A stretch of DNA of 5,965 nucleotides from an uncultured Micrococcales bacterium (GTDB lineage: Bacteria > Actinomycetota > Actinomycetes > Actinomycetales > Microbacteriaceae): the NCBI GenBank assembly GCA_937919125.1, contig CALFOB010000145.1, positions 1-5,965 on the forward strand, read 5' to 3'. Under the pieces are notes generated by a model. It did not search any database. It saw nothing but the letters and a program-made list of their open reading frames with translations, and had not been told where the DNA came from. The translations under genes and the position numbers were made by a program. Positions 1 to 4,737 of this stretch are shown piece after piece (position 1 is the stretch's first letter; each line of letters starts with the position of its first letter).

Positions 1-20
1 TCTTGGGTGGTGACAACTAA
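1..20 (+). CDS. ftsE: 3' end of upstream gene, probably ftsE (partial)
   Basis: Only the last codons are in the window. Reading back from the TAA at 18-20 gives the C-terminal residues LGGDN. The stop codon shares its final A with the ATG of ftsX (TAATG), the tight coupling usual for ftsE-ftsX, where FtsE is the cytoplasmic ATPase partner of FtsX. The identity rests on the neighbour alone, because too little protein is visible to recognise the family. Confidence 0.6.
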
Positions 21-928
21 TGCGCGTAGTTCTTCGCGAGGTGCGTCAGAGTTTGCGCCGCAACGCATCCATGGTTATTTCGGTGATTTTGGTGACGTTT
101 ATTTCGCTCACCTTCGTGGGTGCCGCCGCGCTTCTGCAGATGCAAATCGGTCAGATGAAGACCTATTGGTATGACAAAGCTCAAGTAGCTATTTACCTTT
201 GCACTAAGACCTCTCCTCAAGAGATCTGCCCTCAGGGTGAAGCAAGCAAAGATGTTCAAGGAACTATCACCGAGAGACTAGATTCAGCAACCCTTGCTCC
301 ATATATTGACAAGTACTACTTTGAAAACCACCAGCAGGCCTTTGAAACTTTCCAGAAGGAATTCAAAGACAACTCTGTGGCTAAGTATGTAACTCCTGAA
401 CAGCTGAATGAAACTTTCTGGGTCAACCTCAAAGACCCTAACCAAGCTCCCATCATCATTGAGAGCTTCAACGGTCTAGCAGGAGTTGAAGAAGTAAAAG
501 ACCAGAGAACCTATCTAGATCAGATCTTCAGCATGCTAAACATCGCTAGCCTTGCAGCAATTTCAATTGCTGGTTTGATGCTCTTCTCAGCTGTTCTACT
601 AATCTCAACCACCATCAGACTCTCAGCTGTTATGAGAAGACGTGAGATTGGAATCATGAGACTTGTTGGAGCTAGCAACTTCTATATCCAGCTACCTTTC
701 ATCCTTGAGGGAGTGGTCGCTGGTGTTATCGGTAGCTTGCTCTCAGGAGCAGCTATTGTCGGTATCGTCCAGTTCTTTGTTCAAGGCTTCCTAGCCTCAC
801 AACTACCTTTCACAACCTTCGTAGGTCTAGGCGATGCCTTAGCCCTATTGCCAGGCCTAGTCCTTGTTGGAGCAGGCTTAGCAGCTACTGCCGCTGCCAC
901 ATCCATTAGAAGGTATTTGCGCGTTTAG
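20..928 (+). CDS. ftsX: Cell division protein FtsX (permease-like subunit)
   Basis: FtsX is the membrane subunit of the FtsEX complex. It passes ATP-driven conformational change across the membrane to activate septal peptidoglycan hydrolases. The 302-residue protein has the family layout: a basic cytoplasmic N-terminus, TM1 at about residues 18-40, an extracellular domain at about 42-170, and three C-terminal membrane segments at about 172-197, 225-255 and 272-294. The cytoplasmic motif RRREIGIMRLVGAS (206-219) after TM2 is typical of FtsX/MacB-type permeases. The extracellular domain has two cysteines (C61, C70) close enough to form a disulfide, as described for mycobacterial FtsX. The ATG overlaps the stop of the preceding gene, and GGTGG lies upstream as a possible ribosome-binding site. 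The first roughly 40 codons use CGN arginine codons while later ones favour AGA, a mild internal shift. The length is normal and the frame intact. Confidence 0.95.
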   Translation: MRVVLREVRQSLRRNASMVISVILVTFISLTFVGAAALLQMQIGQMKTYWYDKAQVAIYLCTKTSPQEICPQGEASKDVQGTITERLDSATLAPYIDKYYFENHQQAFETFQKEFKDNSVAKYVTPEQLNETFWVNLKDPNQAPIIIESFNGLAGVEEVKDQRTYLDQIFSMLNIASLAAISIAGLMLFSAVLLISTTIRLSAVMRRREIGIMRLVGASNFYIQLPFILEGVVAGVIGSLLSGAAIVGIVQFFVQGFLASQLPFTTFVGLGDALALLPGLVLVGAGLAATAAATSIRRYLRV

Positions 929-943
929 AGTTAGACTGATTGG

Positions 944-964
944 CTGTCTTGATAAACAAGACAG
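944..964 (+). repeat. 8-bp perfect hairpin between ftsX and smpB
   Basis: CTGTCTTG (944-951) and CAAGACAG (957-964) form a perfect 8-bp stem around the 5-nt loop ATAAA. No T-tract follows (AAAGATCTATT), so it is not a classical intrinsic terminator. It sits 12 bp upstream of the smpB ribosome-binding site. It could stabilise processed mRNA or attenuate readthrough from ftsX, or it may have no function. Confidence 0.4.
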
Positions 965-976
965 AAAGATCTATTC

Positions 977-981
977 AGGAG
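977..981 (+). promoter_or_regulatory. Ribosome-binding site that fixes the smpB start
   Basis: AGGAG lies 6 nt before the GTG at 988. The longer in-frame alternative, TTG at 940, has no comparable site and would translate through the hairpin at 944-964. The GTG start is therefore preferred. Confidence 0.8.
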
Positions 982-987
982 AACATC

Positions 988-1461
988 GTGCCTAGAGAGC
1001 GTGGCGAAAAAGTAGTAGCCACTAATCGTAAAGCCCGACACGACTACGCAATTGAGGACGTGTTCGAGGCTGGCATTGTGCTAACCGGAACAGAAGTAAA
1101 GTCCCTCAGAGCAGGACGAGCAAGCCTGGTTGATGGCTATGCCAGCGTTGAAAACGGAGAAGCTTGGCTTGAGAATGTCCACATCCCTGAATACTTTCAA
1201 GGCACCTGGAATAACCACAACACCAGAAGAAAGCGCAAGCTTCTGCTGCACCGCTCTGAGATTTACAAGCTTTCCGGCAAGATCAAGGAATCAGGTTTCA
1301 CCTTGATTCGGTTATCTCTCTATTTCAAGGATGGCAAAGCCAAAGTTGAGCTAGCCCTTGCCAAAGGTAAGCGCGAGTATGACAAGCGTCAGACTCTGAA
1401 AGAGCAGCAAGACACCAGAGAAGCAGCTAGGGCTATGTCCACTAAAGGCAAAGACTGGTAA
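988..1461 (+). CDS. smpB: SsrA-binding protein SmpB
   Basis: SmpB binds the tRNA-like domain of tmRNA and places it in the empty A site of stalled ribosomes, starting trans-translation. From the GTG at 988 the protein is 157 residues, normal for the family. Recognisable family stretches are NRKARHDY near the N-terminus, GIVLTGTEVKSLRAGRASL with DGYA after it, HIPEY, the basic RRKRKLLLH segment, and VELALAKGKREYDKR. The basic C-terminal tail (REAARAMSTKGKDW) is the part known to enter the mRNA channel. Its RNA partner ssrA begins 102 bp downstream on the same strand, a common pairing. A start at TTG 940 would add 16 residues and is less likely. Confidence 0.96.
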   Translation: MPRERGEKVVATNRKARHDYAIEDVFEAGIVLTGTEVKSLRAGRASLVDGYASVENGEAWLENVHIPEYFQGTWNNHNTRRKRKLLLHRSEIYKLSGKIKESGFTLIRLSLYFKDGKAKVELALAKGKREYDKRQTLKEQQDTREAARAMSTKGKDW

Positions 1462-1474
1462 TTCTTTGGGAATA

Positions 1475-1490
1475 GGGGAATAAATTCCCC
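1475..1490 (+). terminator. Short hairpin after smpB, possible weak terminator
   Basis: GGGGAA (1475-1480), loop TAAA and TTCCCC (1485-1490) form a perfect 6-bp stem 13 nt after the smpB stop codon. An A-T pair (1474/1491) extends it by one. The following sequence (TTAGTCATTGTTTCT) is only moderately T-rich, so termination would be partial at best. I see no convincing -10/-35 pair for ssrA in the remaining gap to 1562. Confidence 0.35.
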
Positions 1491-1562
1491 TTAGTCATTG
1501 TTTCTATAACTAGATGGCTTTAGAGTTGTCTAGCACTAACAAGGGAATTGGTAACTAAATAT

Positions 1563-1933
1563 GGGGATGATCGGTTTCGACAAGGTATCTTGATGCGAAA
1601 AGAAGCGGGTCGTGAATGCAGCGTCAACACGTAAATGTCCGTTGCAAAATATAGGTGCTAAATCTAAAAGCACTGACTTCGCCCTAGCTGCTTAATAGCG
1701 CTAGCCCGAAGTCCGTTAGTCCAACATTAGATTTCGTGTTGGGTCCTAGCGTCATCTAGAAATCTTGCTGAGAAGTTACGCCTTAGGGCTTCTCGGGACT
1801 TTTACTCAGGCTGGGCTGGTCGGTTTAGTCGCTTCGTGCAAAAACCGCAGCCGAGAAAATCATTAGTGAAGCTACACCCGTAGAAGAGTTCGTTTCGATG
1901 TCATGGACGGGGGTTCGATTCCCCCCATCTCCA
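1563..1933 (+). ncRNA. ssrA: Transfer-messenger RNA (tmRNA, SsrA)
   Basis: tmRNA rescues stalled ribosomes: it acts as alanyl-tRNA, then as a short mRNA encoding a degradation tag. The 5' end GGGGATGATCGGTTTCGAC is the classic tmRNA start. Its first seven bases (1563-1569) pair with CATCTCC at 1926-1932 to form the acceptor stem, including one G-U pair, with discriminator A at 1933. The T arm is GGGGG (1909-1913), loop TTCGATT, CCCCC (1921-1925). CCA is not encoded (the next bases are CTC) and must be added. The tag frame is at 1657-1695. GACTTCG (1675-1681) pairs with CGAAGTC (1707-1713), and CTAGC (1684-1688) with GCTAG (1700-1704), forming the helix around the tag's stop codons. The molecule is one-piece, about 371 nt, with no sign of circular permutation. 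Confidence 0.96.
1657..1695 (+). other. tmRNA proteolysis-tag reading frame
   Basis: The resume codon GCT at 1657, preceded by ATAGGT in the position of the upstream resume signal, opens a frame reading AKSKSTDFALAA. It ends at TAA (1693-1695), directly followed by TAG. The ALAA end is the degron recognised by ClpXP-type proteases and is typical of actinobacterial tags. The frame is read only from tmRNA on the ribosome and is not an ordinary gene. Confidence 0.9.
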
Positions 1934-1975
1934 CTCATATGTGTTCTGAAAAGAACAACTAACTGAGTATTAGCA

Positions 1976-2013
1976 AAACAACAAACCCACCAGAGATGGT
2001 GGGTTTGTTGTTT
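1976..2013. terminator. Bidirectional terminator between ssrA and the LysE-family gene
   Basis: A 16-bp perfect stem (1976-1991 with 1998-2013) surrounds the 6-nt loop AGAGAT. The core is CCCACC/GGTGGG. The outer arms are A-rich on the left and T-rich on the right, so both strands end in a U-rich 3' arm (TTTGTTGTTT on plus, TTTGTTGTTTT on minus). It starts 43 nt after the tmRNA 3' end and stops 5 nt before the stop codon of the converging gene, so it can serve both. Confidence 0.88.
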
Positions 2014-2018
2014 AAGGG

Positions 2019-2651
2019 CTATTTGATAAGTAGGCCTATTGCAAGAGCCACGATCAAGAGAGCTCCTGCGTATTGAATGCGGTGCTGAACCTTTGCATTG
2101 GTAAATGACTTGGTTAGGTTTGCTGCAACTACTAGGGATAGTTGCCAAACAATCGAACCTAAGAAGACTCCAATGGCAAAGTAGGCGATGCTTAGAAATC
2201 CAGTTCCCTGGGACATCACAGCTACGCTCGGGGTAATTCCAAAGAAGTAGAAAGCAGTTGCTGGATTTAGAACGGTAAGTCCAAAGAACTTAGCGTAGGT
2301 CTTTAGCTTTGATGTTGGAGAGTTAGTTAGATCTGGGCTATTTATCTTTGAGCTTCTTCTGGCATCAACAAAAATCTTGATTCCCACATAAAGCAAAATC
2401 AGTGACCCTAGAACTCGAAGAGGAAAGACCCAGTCCGTCAAGAAGCCAATTACAACATTGCCAAAAGCAAAGACAATTGCTGCATATGAGAAATCAACGC
2501 TTGCCATGGCAAGAGCACCAAAGACACCAGTCTTACGTCCATGCTTGATGGTTGTGCTGATAAGCAGAATTGCCATTGGACCTAGGGGAATAGCTAGAGC
2601 AAGGCCTGCAAGAACTCCTGATGCAAAAATTTCCATGGCTAATCTTTTCAT
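2019..2651 (-). CDS. LysE/RhtB-family amino-acid exporter
   Basis: This is a 210-residue inner-membrane protein of the LysE/RhtB family, which exports amino acids and related small molecules by proton antiport; the substrate cannot be told here. Evidence is the N-terminal signature around AIPLGPMAILLI (20-31), a second helix pair at about 43-93, a polar linker at about 96-118, the LTVLNPATAFYFFG motif (125-138) with its conserved Asn-Pro, and two more hydrophobic segments at about 151-178 and 192-209. The length is normal for the family. An internal ATG at 2636 (protein beginning MEIFASG) fits usual family starts as well as the ATG at 2651, and neither has a good ribosome-binding site. The gene diverges from the isochorismatase-like gene and shares a terminator with ssrA. 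Confidence 0.87.
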   Translation of the reverse strand: MKRLAMEIFASGVLAGLALAIPLGPMAILLISTTIKHGRKTGVFGALAMASVDFSYAAIVFAFGNVVIGFLTDWVFPLRVLGSLILLYVGIKIFVDARRSSKINSPDLTNSPTSKLKTYAKFFGLTVLNPATAFYFFGITPSVAVMSQGTGFLSIAYFAIGVFLGSIVWQLSLVVAANLTKSFTNAKVQHRIQYAGALLIVALAIGLLIK

Positions 2652-2680
2652 AGCTCAATCGTTTAGTTTGTTCAAAGCTA

Positions 2681-2696
2681 TGCCGACTAGTCAGCA
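2681..2696. promoter_or_regulatory. 16-bp near-palindrome in the divergent intergenic gap
   Basis: TGCCGACTAGTCAGCA matches its own reverse complement at 7 of 8 dyad positions, with a perfect 8-bp centre GACTAGTC. It lies in the 58-bp gap between two divergent genes, just upstream of the possible -10 at 2698. The position suits an operator for a dimeric regulator; the regulator is unknown. Confidence 0.4.
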
Positions 2697-2697
2697 C

Positions 2698-2703
2698 TAG
2701 CAT
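2698..2703 (+). promoter_or_regulatory. Possible -10 box for a leaderless transcript
   Basis: TAGCAT fits the TANNNT -10 pattern and ends 6 nt before the ATG at 2710, so transcription would begin at or next to the start codon. No ribosome-binding site precedes that ATG, which agrees with leaderless translation, common in Actinobacteria. No clear -35 is seen. Confidence 0.35.
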
Positions 2704-2709
2704 TGACCA

Positions 2710-3261
2710 ATGAGTAAATTTGCAGACAGATCTAATTCAGCACTATTAGTTATTGACGTTCAGGTGGGTGTTGTTGGGGAAGCCTTTGACCGTGATTTAA
2801 AGGTTGCGAACATGTCGAAAGCTATTGATAAGGCAAGAGCAACTTCTATTCCTGTGATCTGGGTTCAGCATTCTGATGAGGAACTAGTGCTGGAGAGTGC
2901 TGACTGGGAGATTGTTTCTGAGCTAACTCCTTTGGAGAGTGAACCTAAGGTTAGAAAGCTCTACAGATCTTCTTTTGAAGAAACCAACCTTGAAGAGATT
3001 CTCAGTGATTTAGCTGTTTCACATCTGTATATATGCGGAGCAGAAACAAACAACTGTGTAAGACACACTTCCCACACTGCTCTGGAGAAGGGTTACGACG
3101 TGACCCTAATCTCAGATGCTCACACCACCACAGGTTTTGAATGGAATGGCTACATCATTGATGCAGCAAGGGTTATTGATGAGCAGAACACGAACTTTTT
3201 GGGCTATTCGATGCCTGGTAGAACTGCTCAAGCAGTTTCTGTTACCGAACTTTCGTTCTAG
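2710..3261 (+). CDS. Isochorismatase-family cysteine hydrolase
   Basis: This is a 183-residue cytoplasmic hydrolase of the isochorismatase/nicotinamidase fold. The family's Asp-Lys-Cys triad is visible: D16 in ALLVIDVQ, K83 in VRKLYRSSFEET, and C116 in CGAETNNCVRHT. The segment after the cysteine (HTALEKGYDVTLISDAHTTT) is also typical. Members cleave amides, vinyl ethers or related bonds; the exact substrate (isochorismate, nicotinamide, biuret-type or other) cannot be assigned, and no siderophore or NAD-salvage genes are alongside. The ATG has no ribosome-binding site and may be leaderless. The gene ends 42 bp before heliorhodopsin on the same strand with no terminator between, so cotranscription is possible. 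Phe is mostly TTT (5 of 6), unlike the next gene. Confidence 0.92.
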   Translation: MSKFADRSNSALLVIDVQVGVVGEAFDRDLKVANMSKAIDKARATSIPVIWVQHSDEELVLESADWEIVSELTPLESEPKVRKLYRSSFEETNLEEILSDLAVSHLYICGAETNNCVRHTSHTALEKGYDVTLISDAHTTTGFEWNGYIIDAARVIDEQNTNFLGYSMPGRTAQAVSVTELSF

Positions 3262-3291
3262 TTCCCAATACACTGCTAAAGAACACTATGA

Positions 3292-3297
3292 AAGGTG
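3292..3297 (+). promoter_or_regulatory. Ribosome-binding site that fixes the heliorhodopsin start
   Basis: AAGGTG ends 6 nt before the ATG at 3304, inside the longer GAAAGGTGATAAAC. It overlaps the in-frame GTG at 3295, which would add only three residues and cannot use this site. The same GAAAGG core precedes doxX. Confidence 0.8.
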
Positions 3298-3303
3298 ATA
3301 AAC

Positions 3304-4167
3304 ATGGCTAAAGCCGAAAAAAAGGCTGCTAAGGCAGCTGGAAAGATAAGTGAAAAGGGTCTAACCAGGTACAACCTGGTTGCTGGTCTCCTGCACTTAT
3401 TCTCAGCAATCTCTCTAACTGCAATTCTTGTGCAGGTTGAAGTTCAGGGTTACTTTCCTGTAACTGCTACTTGGATGGATGGCCCTCCGGGATTCAGACC
3501 AGGTGACACATTCACTCAGGGTGGTCAGAGCATTACCTTCCCAGCACCTAAGACAGTTGAACTGTTCACAATCAACCTAGGTGGAGCAATCATTGCTTTC
3601 CTATTACTCTCAGCTATCTTCCACTTCCTGATCATTTCACCATGGTTTAAGAAGCGTTACTTCGATGGTCTATCTAACACACACAACTACTTCCGTTGGA
3701 CTGAGTACTCACTGTCATCTTCAATCATGATTACTTCAATCATGCTGTTGAACGGTTTCACTGACTTCGCTGGTCTGATCGCAGTATTCGCTGTGAACGC
3801 AAGCATGATCTTGTTCGGTGCTCTTCAGGAGAAGTACGAGAAGCCAGGTAACGGTAAGGGTCTGCCATTCATCATGGGTTGTATGACCGGTGTTGTTCCT
3901 TGGATCATCATCTTCATCTCTGTATTCCGTCCAGGCTACGAAGGTCAGAACGAGATTCCAGGTTTCGTGTACGGAATCATCGTCACCATCTTCATCGCCT
4001 TCAACACATTTGCTATCAACCAGGCTCTTCAGTACAAGCAGGTTGGTAAGTGGAAGGACTACCTATTCGGTGAGCGTGTTTACATCACACTTAGCTTCGT
4101 AGCGAAGTCACTTCTTGCTTGGCAGGTATTCTCTGGAGCAATCATTCCAGCGCTAACTGCTCAGTAA
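3304..4167 (+). CDS. Heliorhodopsin (light-sensing type, retinal-binding)
   Basis: Heliorhodopsins are seven-helix retinal proteins with inverted topology (N-terminus inside) compared with ordinary microbial rhodopsins. They have long photocycles, and most show no ion pumping, so sensory or regulatory roles are proposed. Key sites are present in this 287-residue protein. The Schiff-base lysine is K268 in LSFVAKSLLAWQ, the counterion is E134 in FRWTEYSLSSSIMI, and the cavity histidines are H31 and H107 (H23 and H80 in HeR 48C12). The motifs NASMILFG, VPWI, PGFVYGII and LFGERVYI are also family-typical. Predicted helices are at about 20-45, 88-113, 128-150, 155-174, 187-208, 219-244 and 253-282. 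The N-terminus is Lys/Ala-rich (six Lys in residues 1-18). The A-B loop (46-87) looks longer than in 48C12. Codons are biased as in highly expressed genes. A strong terminator follows. A weak -10-like TACACT at 3269-3274 is possible. Confidence 0.97.
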   Translation: MAKAEKKAAKAAGKISEKGLTRYNLVAGLLHLFSAISLTAILVQVEVQGYFPVTATWMDGPPGFRPGDTFTQGGQSITFPAPKTVELFTINLGGAIIAFLLLSAIFHFLIISPWFKKRYFDGLSNTHNYFRWTEYSLSSSIMITSIMLLNGFTDFAGLIAVFAVNASMILFGALQEKYEKPGNGKGLPFIMGCMTGVVPWIIIFISVFRPGYEGQNEIPGFVYGIIVTIFIAFNTFAINQALQYKQVGKWKDYLFGERVYITLSFVAKSLLAWQVFSGAIIPALTAQ

Positions 4168-4180
4168 TAATCGTTAAACA

Positions 4181-4221
4181 AGAAATCAGCGGTCACGTAT
4201 TGTGGCCGCTGATTTCTTTTT
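4181..4221 (+). terminator. Strong rho-independent terminator after heliorhodopsin
   Basis: A 16-bp stem (4181-4196 with 4202-4217, one T-G wobble) with loop GTATT has a GC-rich upper half. Its 3' end runs into TTTTT (4217-4221). It begins 14 nt after the heliorhodopsin TAA and lies 14 nt from the stop codon of the converging minus-strand gene, which it may also serve, though the minus-strand T-run is poorer. Confidence 0.93.
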
Positions 4222-4234
4222 ATCTAAAACTTAG

Positions 4235-4615
4235 TTAGCCAATTAGTTGGGCTACACGTTGAGGGGAGACACCTAGAAGGACTGCGATGTCTCTCATGGT
4301 TAGACCTTCATCTCGCATTCTTGAGACTACTTCGCGTATTTCGGCTGATGCTTCATCTTGAAGTTTTTGAGCTTCCTGCATCTTGTATTTAGCTGCTTCA
4401 AGATCACAAATAATGCCTGGCAGTTCAGCATCCACTTTGACTACAACTTCACAAACCTCTGAGTTACCTTTTTGTTCTTCTAAAGTCTTGATTCGTTCAA
4501 CAACTAACTCTTTGCACTGGTCTAGTCTTCTGGCGGTAACAGTGAAACCTTCAGGGCCAGCTACCTCAGCGGCCCAACCGTCTTGGGTTCTAGCTGCGTG
4601 GACTTTGACTTCCAA
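4235..4615 (-). CDS. HicB-like small protein with C-terminal helix-turn-helix
   Basis: This is a 126-residue soluble protein. Residues 1-45 resemble the HicB antitoxin fold: short strands around a DGWAAEV turn, then a helix with RLDQCKELVVERI. Residues 71-102 form a charged amphipathic helix, possibly a coiled coil. Residues 104-125 (LTMRDIAVLLGVSPQRVAQLI) read as a helix-turn-helix with the usual LGVS turn. It is therefore probably a DNA-binding regulator. No HicA-type toxin lies next to it, so toxin-antitoxin function is not supported. The TTG start at 4613-4615 is backed by AGAGGA upstream; the upstream out-of-frame ATG at 4626-4628 is not usable. It diverges from doxX across symmetric overlapping promoters and could regulate both genes; this is inference. 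Confidence 0.75.
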   Translation of the reverse strand: MEVKVHAARTQDGWAAEVAGPEGFTVTARRLDQCKELVVERIKTLEEQKGNSEVCEVVVKVDAELPGIICDLEAAKYKMQEAQKLQDEASAEIREVVSRMRDEGLTMRDIAVLLGVSPQRVAQLIG

Positions 4616-4619
4616 GGGT

Positions 4620-4625
4620 TCCTCT
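4620..4625 (-). promoter_or_regulatory. Ribosome-binding site supporting a TTG start
   Basis: On the minus strand GAGAGGAACCC precedes the TTG at 4615-4613. The AGAGGA match (4625 to 4620) has 4 nt of spacing, which selects this rare start codon. Confidence 0.7.
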
Positions 4626-4640
4626 CATACGACACGCCTA

Positions 4641-4670
4641 AGTAAAGGGGGACTTGACAATATTAGTCAA
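4641..4670 (-). promoter_or_regulatory. Promoter of the HicB-like/HTH gene
   Basis: On the minus strand the -35 is TTGACT (4670 to 4665) and the -10 is TTTACT (4646 to 4641), with an 18-nt spacer. The predicted start is near 4634, giving a leader of about 20 nt that contains the AGAGGA ribosome-binding site. It overlaps the opposing promoter at its -35 end. Confidence 0.6.
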
Positions 4671-4683
4671 GTGGTGCTTTACT
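4654..4683 (+). promoter_or_regulatory. Promoter of the DoxX-family gene
   Basis: The consensus -35 TTGACA (4654-4659), an 18-nt spacer and the -10 TTTACT (4678-4683) give a predicted start near 4690 and a leader of roughly 48 nt. The two promoters make a nested dyad centred on 4662: AGTAAAG / CTTTACT outside, ACTTGAC / GTCAAGT inside with a 7-nt spacer. The inner dyad could also be an operator. Confidence 0.65.
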
Positions 4684-4688
4684 AAGTG

Positions 4689-4705
4689 AAGTCTAAATCT
4701 GACTT
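4689..4705 (+). repeat. Inverted repeat in the doxX leader
   Basis: AAGTC (4689-4693) and GACTT (4701-4705) flank TAAATCT. Allowing G4688 as a bulge, the arms extend to nine pairs (AAGT-AAGTC with GACTTACTT, to 4709). It sits at the predicted transcript start, so it could be an operator or a small 5' RNA hairpin. The support is the symmetry only. Confidence 0.35.
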
Positions 4706-4726
4706 ACTTTAAATACAAGAAACTTT

Positions 4727-4732
4727 GAAAGG
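4727..4732 (+). promoter_or_regulatory. Ribosome-binding site of the DoxX-family gene
   Basis: GAAAGG ends 5 nt before the ATG at 4738, a good match and spacing. Confidence 0.75.
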
Positions 4733-4737
4733 TTCTC

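Noticed and set aside
940..987. N-terminal extension of SmpB from TTG at 940
   Set aside because: It has no ribosome-binding site, it covers the hairpin at 944-964, and GTG 988 has AGGAG at ideal spacing and gives the usual family length.
1505..1510. TATAAC as a -10 box for ssrA
   Set aside because: No -35 lies at a suitable distance, and it is about 50 nt before the mature 5' end. A longer precursor is possible but not supported.
1825..2148. Minus-strand open frame of 107 codons across the tmRNA 3' end and the terminator
   Set aside because: It is antisense to ssrA and overlaps the terminator and the LysE-family gene. The GDGGNRTPVH peptide comes from the complement of the tmRNA T arm and acceptor stem, a well-known source of false protein predictions.
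2458..2700. Plus-strand 80-codon frame opposite the LysE-family gene
   Set aside because: It is complementary to a well-supported membrane protein, rich in Ala/Arg/Pro as shadow frames are, and has no ribosome-binding site.
3116..3298. Plus-strand 60-codon frame across the isochorismatase 3' end and the gap before heliorhodopsin
   Set aside because: It lies mostly in another frame of a gene with an intact catalytic triad; its composition is shadow-like and no family is recognisable.
3304..4167. Proton-pumping (type 1) rhodopsin such as an actinorhodopsin
   Set aside because: The helix-C DTE/DTD-type pump motif is absent. The sequence instead has the heliorhodopsin RWTEYSLSSS and GERVYI motifs and the Lys-rich N-terminus expected inside the cell.
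4383..4685. Plus-strand 100-codon frame opposite the HicB-like gene
   Set aside because: It is a Ser/Thr-rich shadow that runs through the divergent promoters; the minus-strand frame has the domain signatures.
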